This document shows, piece by piece, positions 1-9,798 of a stretch of DNA of 64,000 nt. Where the stretch lies: the NCBI GenBank assembly GCA_963210315.1, contig OY723296.1:124001-188000 (forward strand), given 5' to 3'. Positions within the stretch are counted from its first letter, which is position 1; each line of letters opens with the position of its first letter. The DNA is from Rhynchopus euleeides (lineage: Eukaryota > Euglenozoa > Diplonemea > Diplonemida > Diplonemidae). The notes under the pieces were generated by a model that ran no database searches, was not told the origin of the DNA, and saw nothing but the letters and a program-made list of their open reading frames with translations. Made by a program: the position numbers and the translations under genes.

Positions 1-577
1 TTGTCGGCAGGCAAGAGCTGTGGGCACACTGCGACAATGCCCTCGCACTTCCCCTCTAGTTGCATGTCCACCTGGCACGGAAGATATAAAGCAAGCGCGT
101 GGAAAATACAGCAGCAGTCTCTCGAGTCTTCCTTTCAGATGATTTTTGCATTGATCGCTTCCACCTCAACCCGTCACTCGTCACGCGTTTTTTTTTCTCG
201 CTGGCGCTAGTGATGTCGGCTGGCAGAAAAAACACACAACAAAACCCCCCCCCCCCCCGCGTGTCGAGTGACCTTACCTGTCTGAAGTACAGAAAATGTG
301 TCGGGTTGGGTGGAGCATACACACACACATACACATATGTTCACACAACACAGGGCAAACCGCACAAACGTGTTCACACATCCGGCATCCTATGCGAAAT
401 ACCCGCCGCTCCCCGGGAGCTGTTGCGGGAACCATCTGCTCTTCCGACCCACCGAGACTCTTGCCGTATTTTCTCTACCACACGGGGTGTGTTTTACCAA
501 AAATCACCACCAAGCGTTGTTGCGAATGAGTCGGAATATTTCAGACACGAAAACAGGACAAACCTTTGGCATCATAA
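1..577. other. non-coding, no gene seen
   Basis: No open frame here looks like a conserved protein. The stretch holds a C-run near 244-259 and a CA-rich run near 311-340. Confidence 0.4.
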
Positions 578-685
578 GGGGGTCTTCGCTGGCCGTTATT
601 CTCCGTCAAACTCCGTCAGTTTTCAGCCAATTTAACAGGGAATTCACCAAAACGCACTGACGGTCACTCCGTAGCGAAGACCCCC
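578..685 (+). mobile_element. short MITE, GGGGGTCTTCGCT family, copy 1
   Basis: About 108 bp bounded by inverted ends GGGGGTCTTCGCT and AGCGAAGACCCCC. The trinucleotide TAA lies directly outside both ends and looks like a 3-bp target duplication. The interior (CCGTCAGTTTTCAGCCAATTT) has no coding capacity. Related copies are at 18341-18450 and 53361-53466, with partial ends near 37731-37763 and 47745-47778. A 3-bp duplication and G-rich ends suggest a PIF/Harbinger- or CACTA-like parent, but no transposase is present, so the superfamily is inference. Confidence 0.7.
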
Positions 686-1073
686 TAAGCATGTGAAAAG
701 GTCGCCTTGTTACCCACAGTCAATCACGCGTTGTTTGTTGTTCGTCAAATCCTCCTCAGCACGATATCAGAAGCACGTGACCATGCTTCCCTGAAGCGCA
801 GATGAGGTGGAATCAAATGGAGCACGAACTCAAAACAAGCATGAGCAAGAGAGCAAGGAGAGCTCCGACACACCGCGTCTCTGCGTTTCCCTGAGCACAC
901 CGGCCTGTTCTAACTGTACCATAAAGAACGGCAATGCAGCAACAACCGTGTGACACCGTATGGGTGTTTCGGCGGAGTTTGGCATTGTGCGGTGGTAAAA
1001 TGGAGGCAAACCAGGCGGGCGCAGCTATGTCAAAAAAGAAACGCGAAAACTGGTCTGGCTGACGCCCAAAAAA

Positions 1074-1130
1074 AGTCAAATTTGGGTACTTCTTGGGTAC
1101 TTTTTGGGTCACCGAAAAAGGGGGGGGGGT
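1074..1130 (+). repeat. dispersed repeat with GGGTCACCGAAAAAG core
   Basis: A segment with TTTGGGTACTTCTT followed by TTTTTGGGTCACCGAAAAAG recurs at 5756-5820 and 18163-18212, the last two also sharing a downstream TTTTAGCCATACC-like tail. A second short motif, ACAAACTACGCAAT, occurs near 1185, 2268 and 18127. These look like fragments of one dispersed element; no coding part was found. Confidence 0.6.
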
Positions 1131-1208
1131 GTCAAAACTTATTTTCTTGGTGGTGCCCCTGATTTACCCCTTTTTCACTACGCACAAACTACGCAATCTG
1201 GGGGGGGG

Positions 1209-1483
1209 GTCTCGCTTTTTGGTCCCCCCCCAGTTTTTTTTGGTCCCCCTTTCTGTGTGGCTACTGAGACAGGACTGGAGGCACTGCGCTGACCGAGCAA
1301 AAAATTATTGCCAGAACTCACTATACACCGTCAGCTGATTGAGGGTGTGATATAAGAGGGGTCTCGCTTTTTGGTCCCCCCCCCAGTTTTTTTGGTCCCC
1401 CTTTCTGTGTGGCTACTGAGACAGGACTGGAGGCACTGCGCTGACCGAGCAAAAAGTTATTGCCATAACTCACTATACACCGT
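1209..1483 (+). repeat. tandem duplication of about 123 bp
   Basis: The segment at 1209-1331 (GTCTCGCTTTTTGGTCC to CACTATACACCGT) is repeated almost exactly at 1361-1483, a spacing of 152 bp. Differences lie mainly in C and T homopolymer lengths. No coding function is apparent. Confidence 0.8.
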
Positions 1484-1604
1484 ACGAAAGAACGCACGAC
1501 ATGTGGGGCGGGACTCCAGAAACACCTGGGCAAGGTTGCCCCATGCCCAGAAACACCTGAGAAGGAAGTGAGTTCCAGGAGCCGCGTAGAACACCCTCGA
1601 GATT

Positions 1605-1922
1605 GTGAATGATGATACGATCACAGCCTTCAGGGCGATGCGAGGTGCCACCCTGAAGGTGGCCCTTGACATCAAGGAGAGCGTCGGCCGAGGGGTCGAC
1701 GAAAAGCTGAAGAAGGCGCTACTGGCACTGGATCCCGCGGGGTATACGGAGGTCACCGCCACACAGGCAACCTCCGCTGACAACGTCCAGGAGACATTAT
1801 CCGAGGGGATCACAACGGCACTAGAGATCTGTGTCACGGGATCCAGGCGCCCACTCTCCCTCGACGGTCTGGGGATTGTTGTTGGGTATGGTGTCGTTTC
1901 CTGCAGCTGCAAAAAAGCGTAG
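1605..1922 (+). CDS. hypothetical protein or gene fragment
   Basis: A 105-codon open frame beginning MNDDTITAFRAMRG and rich in Ala, Leu, Thr and Glu. Its first part (KVALDIKESVGRGVDEKLKK) has the composition of a real helical protein. The last 25 residues look less coding-like, so the true exon may end earlier. I do not recognise the family. No signal peptide, membrane segment or motif is visible. A downstream Ala/Pro/Lys-rich frame at 2003-2209 could belong to the same broken locus. It may be a gene fragment rather than a working gene. Confidence 0.3.
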   Translation: MNDDTITAFRAMRGATLKVALDIKESVGRGVDEKLKKALLALDPAGYTEVTATQATSADNVQETLSEGITTALEICVTGSRRPLSLDGLGIVVGYGVVSCSCKKA

Positions 1923-1943
1923 CAACTGTGCTTCCTTCTTCCT

Positions 1944-2020
1944 TAATGATGCGTTGACGCTTCCACCCGGAGGAGCTGAAGCAGGCACCGCTTAATGATG
2001 CGTTGATGCTTCCACCCGAC
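1944..2020 (-). repeat. two relics of the GTGTGGAAGCGTCAACGC motif
   Basis: Read on the minus strand, 1944-1970 and 1993-2020 each carry a close match to GTGTGGAAGCGTCAACGCA, the 19-bp motif found at the ends of the recombinase retrotransposons. The two lie 49 bp apart inside a short tandem duplication that also repeats GAGCTGAAGCAGGCACCGC. Confidence 0.5.
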
Positions 2021-2209
2021 GAGCTGAAGCAGGCACCGCGCCAAAGGGCACCCCCAAAGAGACCTGCAAAGACTGCGTCGAAACCCGCACCGAAGGCTGC
2101 CAGCGCTGCAGCACCTGAAGAACCTGCAGCACCTGCAGCACCTGAAGCGCCTGCACCCTCACTGACCCCGGAACAGCAAGAACTCCTTGAGTTTGGGGTC
2201 CCGGCATAG
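2003..2209 (+). CDS. Ala/Pro/Lys-rich short open frame
   Basis: A 68-codon frame from ATG at 2003 or 2006, composed mostly of Ala, Pro and Lys, ending SLTPEQQELLEFGVPA. The C-terminal half resembles a low-complexity linker plus a short helical tail. No family is recognised. It overlaps the short tandem repeat at 1944-2040, so its first codons lie in repeat sequence. It could be the last exon of a longer gene or a chance frame in biased sequence. Confidence 0.25.
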   Translation: MMLPPDELKQAPRQRAPPKRPAKTASKPAPKAASAAAPEEPAAPAAPEAPAPSLTPEQQELLEFGVPA

Positions 2210-2847
2210 AGACAGAGAATGGCTGAGTAAATCAAAAAATGAGACCCCCCCCCCCCCTTTTCACTACGCACAAACTACGCAATATGGGGTCGTCAGGGGC
2301 ACCAAACTTGGGTGGAAAAATTCGACCTCCCAGAATCGTGATTTTCTTCCCCCATTGTACTTTTTGGACTCCGCGCGGATCGTAGTGGGGTCATTTTTGT
2401 GGTCTAGGTGACAAACTTCACCCGTGAAATGCGGGTCTGGTTCAGGCAGTTGTGCCTGTGAATGCTGGGAGGAGAGGAGTGGGAGATCAGTTCAGGGGCA
2501 CTTTGCTGGTTGAGGGTTACAACAAAAAGGGACCTGCAGGCAGGAAGTGAGGGGAGGGGGTGGGGGGTTTTGGGGCTGTGGCACCCGCACTCTCTCTACG
2601 GCTCTACTGGCTTACTCCAGCCTCTGGACCGTCTACGCTCTACTCTCCTTCTTCAACCGCTGGAATCTCGATGTGTTCCGTGTCGTGGTCCTGAAGCTTC
2701 GCGAGTAACCCTTCCTGACTCCACTCTGGGCGGACTACGAGTTCCCTCGCCTCCGCATATTCCCTCAGTTCCGACAGAGTAAAACACCGGTCCATACTCT
2801 CAATGAGTTCAAGAATAGCGGGTTTGTTTTTACTCTGGCAGTTGAGG

Positions 2848-3827
2848 ACAGGGTATAAGATAGACTTTTTTTCTGGCGCTGTTTTCCGGTTTTTCTGGTT
2901 TTGAAAATTTTTCGCGCGCGCCTTCGGCGCGCGCGACCCGCGCAAACCCTCCCAGAATCTGAGAGGGCCCGGTGCCTGCGCGCGTCCTGCCGTACTGAGG
3001 CTGCTTGGTGGGGCAGGCGCAGCAGCTGCTTTGAAAGTTTGGACTCTCGACCAAAAAACCGGTCTGGGTGCAATGTTTTTACGCAGGGGGGTCTGGGGGG
3101 CGGAGCCCCCCAGCCGCCGGAGGCCACGGTAGTGAACATCTGTTCCCTACAGTCTGGATTCGCTTGTAAGTAGGAAGGCTTCGCTGTATCGCAGCCCGGC
3201 CAGCAGGAGATCACTGGTCCTTGAGGATTCAACCTTCAGGGTGGAGGAGGACGGGGGAGTGACCACTCGTGACAGGTGTGCGTTGTGGGTGGAGTGGGTG
3301 CACGACAGAATGGCCAAAGGGTCCACGAGATCTCTGCACACATTCCGTTATCGAGGAGATGGGCACCTAGCTGTGACGACAGGCAACAAACAAATCTCAT
3401 CTGTTAGTTGCCCCCAATAGGCTTGGCGACCTTCAAGACTGCTTGAAAGTCGTTCGTGTTCTCGTCTCAGCCCTCCAGACTGCAGTCTTAGACTCCCTCT
3501 TAGACATGGTGGCTGGAGTCCACCATGTGTGCACCTTCAAAACAGAAGAGACCTGCATGACGAGGGCATCACCACCCACCGGGCCACCCGCTAGGTCCAT
3601 TTTTTCTTCTCCGCTTCTCTGCCTTCTTTGGACTATTTGAGCTCTGTGCGGATCACGATGGGGTCACTTTCTATTTTTTTATGGCGTTTTTTCTGACTGT
3701 TTTACTGTCCCAAAGTCACAAAAAACCGCCAAAAATGAGATCGACCTTTTTTTTTTCCCAGAAAACCGGGAACCGGGAAACCCTGGTTTTGAAAACCGGA
3801 AAACCAGACCTATCTTATCCCCTGTCA
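2848..3827. mobile_element. non-autonomous hAT-like DNA element
   Basis: The 980-bp insert is flanked on both sides by AGTTGAGG (2840-2847 and 3828-3835), an 8-bp target duplication. Its ends are imperfect inverted repeats: ACAGGGTATAAGATAG on the left and, reversed, TGACAGGGGATAAGATAG on the right. An 8-bp duplication with CAGGG-type ends is typical of hAT elements. The insertion sits in a coding stretch whose reading frame resumes across the duplication (GILN before, CQSKNKP after). It contains a hairpin repeat at 3086-3143, which suggests a further insertion. No transposase is encoded. Confidence 0.7.
3086..3143 (-). repeat. hairpin repeat, copy 1
   Basis: One of five copies of a roughly 60-bp dispersed repeat whose core reads GGCTGGGGGGCTCCGCCCCC in its own sense and folds as GGGGGGCTCCGCCCCCC. 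Its flanks are ATGTTCACTACCGTGGCCTC and AGACCCCCCTG. This copy lies inside the hAT-like element. Confidence 0.8.
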
Positions 3828-4954
3828 AGTTGAGGATCCCGCGTGCCAGGGCTTGCTGCACCAACACCCCCTTTAACCACGACACATCACAGTGGAATAC
3901 AATGCAAATACTGTCAATCAAGGCCGCTTGCGCTTGCGCTTGCGCTCAGATGCGTTATTGTCTGCGATCCTCGCGACTTCGAGTTCCGCAAGTCGCAGCT
4001 TGCCAAGACGGAGCTTCCTCTCCTGCACCGCCTCCAGCTTTCCCCCCAGAGAAGAGATCTGGGCCTCTGTGACACCTGGAGAGGTGCCATCAACCCAATG
4101 CTGCATGCAACAGAGCTTGGCGCGGAGGACACCATCCCGGATAGCGACCCCCCCCATTCATCACCAACACCCTCCGCATCCTGCCGCAGACCCCTTCCAG
4201 GACCGCAGGTCCCAGTGCGCCTGTTCTCTCTGCAGCCATCCCTTCCGTGGACTGGGAGTATCTCTTGTACTCGGAGTAGCAACCGGAAGCAAAACGGTGG
4301 ATGGATGTGCGGAGAAACTTCTCAGCGTCGGCCTTGTCCACCTTGGGGCAGAGGGTCGAACCCTGGTGAGAAGCCCACCCACCGTCCGACTTCGGCCGAT
4401 GCCGCTAACCTTGGGCCGTTGAGTCGGCAGGTGCGACGGATCATTTGTTACGTATGGACAGTTCTGTGTGTGTGGCTGCCGTCCTCTTATTGTTTTCTGG
4501 TTGTCCTTGTCCACTTGGCTTTACCAGCCCCCAACCGACAATTGTTTTCCAATCTTCCCTCTCCTCGCACGTGGTGGAAGCGTCAACACCTCAAAGAAGG
4601 AAGAATATCGTGGTGGGCACCATAGTATTTGGCGACACCAGATTCAGCGAGAAGAGTGGGGACAACCTCGTTCAACTGTTCCTCTGACACCTGTGCGGCG
4701 AGGAGGATAGTCAAAATTTACAGTGCAAGCAATTGTACATGCATTTTCCATAGTCATCGCCAGTTCCTCGGGAACACTGCCCTTCAGTGTGCACGTTGCA
4801 GACTCGAACGAGAGGCACAGGGACTGGCCGAAGCAGTCTTCCTGGTGATCTCTCCAGCTCTGGAGGTCCCCGTCCTCTGCATTCGCCTCCGCTTGTCACA
4901 AGCGCCAGGCGAGGAAGCGGAACAACTCCGAGGAGAACCCGAGCTGGCAAGTGT

Positions 4955-5586
4955 CACTTGCCTGGGCCTCGCTCTTCGAGAACCGTGACACAAACAGAAT
5001 GCAAGGGTTACACGAGGTGCGCGAAGCAGATTCCTATCCTCCGCACAGTCTCGCGGTCCCCCTCCAACTCCATCACAGCCTCTTACGTCTTCGTATCCCT
5101 ATTTGCAACTTCACGAAAGAAGCGCAGGAGGAAATCGAGGACGGTATCGTCGCCGTCAACGAGCTGCGAGAGGGACCAACAGGCGGCCGCAGTGGTGCAG
5201 AAGCGGCCGTTCGAAGCTTTTTGCCACAGTAGCCCAGACACCTTGATTACATGCGGACATTCTCTCGCGATGAATGCGGCGAAGGCAGGGTCATGTGCCG
5301 CATAGTTGGCGGCTGCACACACGGACTTCGTCTTCACTGCACTGGAATCCATCAGGTCGCAGGTGCAGGTGGCAGTGCAGGTCGTAAGCCGACACACTGT
5401 GCTGTTGGCCACATGTGGCAGAGGCGAGAGAGCCGTGTACTACGGCATGCTCGAACAACAGGATTGGCGGTACAGCATAGGCTGACGGGACAGTAGGGAT
5501 GGCAGGACAGTATAGGCTGGCGGTGCAGGTGCAGGGTGTGTGAGGCCGCCACCCGGCAGGCAGCTCGCCGCCCCACCCCAGCCACC
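4955..5586 (+). repeat. segmental duplication, copy A (partner 15931-16560)
   Basis: About 630 bp from CACTTGCCTGGGCCTCG to CCCCACCCCAGCCACC is repeated in the same orientation at 15931-16560 with only scattered differences and small indels. It carries the upstream part of the decayed minus-strand gene. The two copies lose similarity sharply at both ends. Confidence 0.9.
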
Positions 5587-5725
5587 CACCCGCCCAGCGG
5601 GACCCCCCTCACGATTTTTTTCATAATCCCGTTCTTTTGAACGTTTGGGATCTGTGCGGATCGTGGTGGGGTCATTTTGGCCATGGGGTGCCTCTGACCA
5701 CAAATCCAGGCTGAAACCGGCAGAA
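5587..5725 (+). repeat. dispersed repeat with GTGCGGATCG core
   Basis: This stretch, with GGGATCTGTGCGGATCG followed by GTGGGGTCATTTTGGCC, matches the reverse complement of about 16770-16890. Shorter relatives lie at 2366-2402, 3628-3672 and 16977-17013. It directly abuts the segmental duplication ending at 5586. No coding part is seen. Confidence 0.6.
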
Positions 5726-7218
5726 AATAAGTTTTGACACCCCCCCTAAAAAAAGCCAAATTTGGGTACTTCTTAGGTACTTTTTGGGTCACCGAAAAAG
5801 TGGGTTTTAGCCATACCAAAAACAGGGTTCAAATTAATGGCAAAAGGTGGAAGGGGGGAGGGGAGGAGGGGCATTTTGGCCGCCCCTGCTCCCTGGGCAA
5901 TGTTCGAGGCATTTTGGCAGACAGAGTTGATTCCCTTCACTGAACGCTCCCCGGGGGGAACCCAGTTCCCCTCCGCCCCTTCAGCGAAACGGGAAGAAAA
6001 CGGCAAAATTGAAAAACAAACTTAAAAATGCAACACCAGCCTGCCTACCTACACTCATGGGGGGATAAACGTGGTGACGTTGCTCCACTCCCAGGTGCGA
6101 ATATCGGAAGAAGATGGAAGAGGGTCAAAGAGAAGGGGGTTAAAGACTTTGACGAAGCAGGAGTGGCACGACGAAGGGTGGAAGTGAAGTGCCCAACCCA
6201 CGACAGGTTTTCACATGGGGTCCGCGGGTGGCTGATGTTATGAAAATGCCCAGTGCCGGGGTCTGCAAAAGAAAATGGGAAAAATTAGGAGAGTCGGAGA
6301 AAAGAACCAGGCACGGGGGGTTTGATCGTCGAGGGTGAATGGAAAAGCAAGTCTCCCGCACCTTCTCGCAATGTTAGTCCTTTTTGTAGCCACTACACCA
6401 GGCACGGGGGGGGGTGGGGGAGTGGGGGGTACTCGCTGATTCGAGAGAACACCTTTGGGAGCTTGGCGGGTGCCCTGCATGATCAGCATCGCAGCACAGT
6501 TTCCTGCGCTGCCAGCACAGCCCCGAACAACAGAAAGGGGGGCACTGGCCCGGCAGGGGGCAAGCTTAGAAAGGGTCGGGAAACGAGAGATCTGTGCCCC
6601 TCCGCTAGATCGTGAAGGGTGGCAGCAAGACAATACCGTTCTGTTGTGTGCACGCATCCTCCACTCTTTGTGCACCACTACGATTGGCGGAACAACTGTG
6701 GAGCCGAGACCCCCTTTGTCTGTTTAGTCACCCTCCCCCATATTATATCCGCAACAAGGAAACGAGGAGGGGTGCCGGTTCTGCAGGATTTTCAGGGAGC
6801 CCCCTCTTCAGAAGGGCGCGAGAATACAGCAAATGCCGGCAGAGCCATCACTTGCATCGACACACCCTGCTTCGGTAAAACAAAGGCAAAATATAAGCAA
6901 ACGAAAGAAGGGAATGGAACGAGCGATGGGAAAGTCAGTCCGAGCGGGTCTTGTCGAAAGGGGATCAACGGGGGCAGACTGCCTCCCAGGATCCCCACCG
7001 CGTGTGCAACAGAAAGGTCGCCAAGGGCACCGAACGAGAATATGGGCTTCATCCGTTCGGCTTGAGGTAACAATGCAGATGCCACATGCATCTTGCAGAG
7101 ATTATAGTCAGAACGCTGCAACACTTCTCCACAGAGAACTGAAAGGAACAGAAACCCTCCGTCCTGGTGACGGGTGGTGAATGTGGTTTGGTTGTAGTCC
7201 TCAAAAGAGGCTTTCACC
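5726..7218. other. non-coding stretch
   Basis: Apart from the dispersed repeat at 5756-5820, no supported gene is seen. Open frames of 140-150 codons exist on both strands near 6240-7220 but lack recognisable domains and overlap each other. Confidence 0.4.
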
Positions 7219-8667
7219 TCACACGAGTGTGAATAAAAAGTTCAGGGCTGCGACAAAGGGCCTCAGGAGGGGGGCATGCGATGCGAGAACGATATCATGA
7301 TCGGCCTTCACGGAGGCGTCAGCGTATTTCAGGGCAGCGCCGTTGTTTTGAACGGCACCGAGAACTATTTCACGATCTGCCTTGAGTGAATCGTCAGCGT
7401 ACTCGAGAGCCCGCCCATCCATTTGAACGGCAGCGAGGATGAAGTCACGATCAGCCCTAAGGGCGGCGTCGGCATATGTGAGGGAATATGCGTTGCTCTG
7501 AACGGCGCCAAGAACGACTTCGCGGTCGGCCTTGAGGGAATCGTCGGCATACGCGAGGGCACAGCCATTCTGCTGAACGGCAGCGAGGATGAAGTCGCGG
7601 TCGGCCTTGAGGGAGTTGTCTGCGTACTTGAGGGCCCAGTCATTCTGCCGAACTGCAGCAAGGGCTACTTCGCGATCCGCCTTGAACGAGTCGTCGGCGT
7701 ATTTGAGAACATACGCGTTCTGCCGAACTGCAGCAAGAAGTATTTCACGGTCGGCTTTGAGAGAGTCGTCTGCGTACCTCAGCGCACAGGCATTCTGTTG
7801 AACGGCACCCAGCACTATCCCACGGTCAGCCTTCAGGATGTCGTGTGCGTACTGCAGGGCGTCCCCCTTCTGGCGAATGGCGCCGAGAACTATTTCACGA
7901 TCGGCCTTGAGGGAGCAGTCCGCATAGCTGAGGGCACAGCAGCTCTGCCAAACGGCAGCGCTCACCACCTCACGGTCCGCCCTGAGGGAGTGGTCTGCGT
8001 ACTCGAGGGTCTCGCCAGCCTGACGAACTGCAGCGAGAACGATCTCCCTGTCTGCCTTGAGGGCATCGTCCGCTGACTTGAGTACGTATGCGTTCTGCTG
8101 AACGGCGGCGAGCACAACATCACGATCCGCCTTGAGGGAGGCGTCAGCGTACTGTAGGGCACAACAATTCTGCTGCACAGCAGCAAGACCTATTTCACGA
8201 TCAGTGCTGAGGGAGTCGTCAGCGAACCGAAGGGCATTGCCATTCTGCCGAACAGCCCCGAGAACTACCTCACGATCCGCCCTCACGGAGCAGTGCGCGT
8301 GCTGCAAAGAGAAGCCTTTCCAGCGCGCATCCTGGGCAGCCTGAAGCACCTCACCTGGCTCCGTCACCCACATGGGCACCTCCCACAGGCGCTTCTCGCC
8401 GCTGCGAACTGCATCGAGGTAGCGGCCGCACCACAAGCCCACGTCGATCGCACACCCGGCTTCGATGCCTGGCTGGCTGCTCAGAGGCTTCTCGTCGCAC
8501 AGCACCTGCCCACCCACCGACAGCTGCAGGTCAGCCGCCTCCACACCAGCAGGGTAGTGGAACGCCTGCTGTGCCGTGCGCTTCACGCTGTCGGGCATGT
8601 CGTCGATCCCGATGTCGGCAGCGTGCTGCAGGCCAGTCGCCGCATCGGCCAGAAAAACCTCGACCAT
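7219..8667 (-). CDS. ubiquitin-like domain plus DUF4116 repeat protein, paralogue 1
   Basis: A 482-residue protein read from ATG at 8667. Residues about 1-80 have the strand-helix-strand layout of a ubiquitin-like fold: MVEVFLADAATG, a helix around DSVKRTAQQAFHYP, LQLSVGGQVLCDEKPLS, then a final strand. Residues about 145 to the end are 13 full 25-residue repeats of the form ADREIVLAAVRQNGxxLxYADDSL, the DUF4116 family, with a partial last unit and a hydrophobic tail (AALNFLFTLV). Repeats are well diverged from one another. No signal peptide or clear membrane span is visible. DUF4116 has no established function; helical-solenoid binding is inference. The start is chosen because the ubiquitin-like strand begins there and the paralogue at 19854-22034 starts at the same point. 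No intron is needed. Confidence 0.85.
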   Translation of the reverse strand: MVEVFLADAATGLQHAADIGIDDMPDSVKRTAQQAFHYPAGVEAADLQLSVGGQVLCDEKPLSSQPGIEAGCAIDVGLWCGRYLDAVRSGEKRLWEVPMWVTEPGEVLQAAQDARWKGFSLQHAHCSVRADREVVLGAVRQNGNALRFADDSLSTDREIGLAAVQQNCCALQYADASLKADRDVVLAAVQQNAYVLKSADDALKADREIVLAAVRQAGETLEYADHSLRADREVVSAAVWQSCCALSYADCSLKADREIVLGAIRQKGDALQYAHDILKADRGIVLGAVQQNACALRYADDSLKADREILLAAVRQNAYVLKYADDSFKADREVALAAVRQNDWALKYADNSLKADRDFILAAVQQNGCALAYADDSLKADREVVLGAVQSNAYSLTYADAALRADRDFILAAVQMDGRALEYADDSLKADREIVLGAVQNNGAALKYADASVKADHDIVLASHAPLLRPFVAALNFLFTLV

Positions 8668-9027
8668 CGTGTGCGTCAGGTCTATCAGAGATTCTGTGCC
8701 AGGGCAGGGATGCTTGTGCTGGGAAAAAGGGGCAATAAGGGCAACGGACTCCTGCGGCAAACGGCACGGGGGGGGGGGGGGGGCGCAATGGAGCACTGGC
8801 GGGGAATGCACGCTGCACTGCTGCTTTCCTGAGCATCGCTCACACCTGCATAGTCTACCTGCCTGCGTTGGGCAGCAGCCTCATGCAAGGGCCTTGGTCA
8901 TCTCACGCGGCATTGCACCTAAGGCACACAGGCACCGCCTCCGTGGTTATAGTCTCTTGAATATCCGGGCTTGCTGACACAGTGCCAGCTCTGATCGACA
9001 CTGTGCTGCTCAGGAATGTGCGCCACT

Positions 9028-9126
9028 GGGGGCCCTCGCTACCAGATGTGACTGAGTGAGAACAAGTGAGCTCCAGCCCACTTCCCCTCACTGACTGACG
9101 AGCTGTGACTGGTAGCGAGGGCCCCC
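9028..9126. mobile_element. 99-bp palindromic MITE with ACT target duplication
   Basis: Perfect 18-bp inverted ends, GGGGGCCCTCGCTACCAG and its complement, bound a 99-bp element. ACT lies immediately outside both ends. A relative without the outer ends is at 56313-56400. The ends share the pattern GGGGG-Y-C-Y-TCGCT with the 578-685 family, suggesting a common transposase source. It has no coding capacity. Confidence 0.8.
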
Positions 9127-9129
9127 ACT

Positions 9130-9798
9130 GGGTGCTCCTGTATTGTTCTGGCTGTGCTTACTTCTACGACAAAAAAAACCAAATCACGTCATCAGACTGT
9201 CTAACAAGGAAGGGCCCCCTCGCAGACGGGCACGGTGCACTCTCGATCATCGTGCCCGGTTCGAACACAAACACAACAGGCAGCGCCAGGTTAGCTGTCC
9301 TGAGCACCAAGCCTTCACACCTGAGCTGAAATCTTTTTAGAACAACCGAATGAAGGGTTTCGTTCCCCCCGATTTCACCCACAGCCCCAGAGGATGGGGC
9401 CTCGCAGTGTTGCGACGAATGCGTGTGTGTCTCCTTACGATAGTCTCGCGGGGTTCGCTGAGAAAAATTTCCTGAAATGCAGAACAAAACTCGGCTTGAC
9501 AACACACGCCACACACGCATATGCGTGACCGTTTTCTTCTACGGGCAGCGTGGAGAGCACTGCGACACAGAGACAGACACCACTCATCCGAACGAACCCG
9601 CGGGAGTGCCAGCCCCTCCCCTACTCAAGAAGCAAGCCCGACCTGATGAGAAACCAGCATGCACCCACACCACACCCCCTCCCCCCAGGTGAGACCAACA
9701 ACAGAGGCAACCGCACAATGCCCGCACCGCTGTCTGTTTCTGCAACGGCAAAATACGATCCCCCCCTGGACCCTCAGCTCAGATCAGCTCAGCTCAGC
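9130..9798. other. non-coding stretch
   Basis: No supported gene. A short GCTCA/GCTGA repeat lies at 9776-9800 next to the stop of the small frame that follows on the minus strand. Confidence 0.4.

Larger units (their letters stand above)
2640..5412 (-). pseudogene. decayed gene with C-terminal SAP-like domain, split by a hAT-like insertion
   Basis: Read on the minus strand, pieces with clear protein-like composition follow each other. They lie at about 5083-5412 (Cys-rich start, then IARECPHVIKVSGLLWQKAS), 4722-4889, 4593-4700 (VSEEQLNEVVPTLLAESG), 4150-4352 (KADAEKFLRTSIHRFASG), 3918-4157 and 2640-2847. The final piece (FTLSELREYAEARELV through LLAKLQDHD) resembles a SAP DNA-binding helix-extension-helix and ends EEGE-stop. 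The pieces lie in different frames separated by stops, with no convincing GT-AG intron set, so I read a decayed gene. A non-autonomous DNA element interrupts it at 2848-3827, and the frame reads straight through once the element and one 8-bp duplication are disregarded. The left part is duplicated at 15931-16560. Host gene or transposon-borne gene cannot be decided. Confidence 0.55.
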
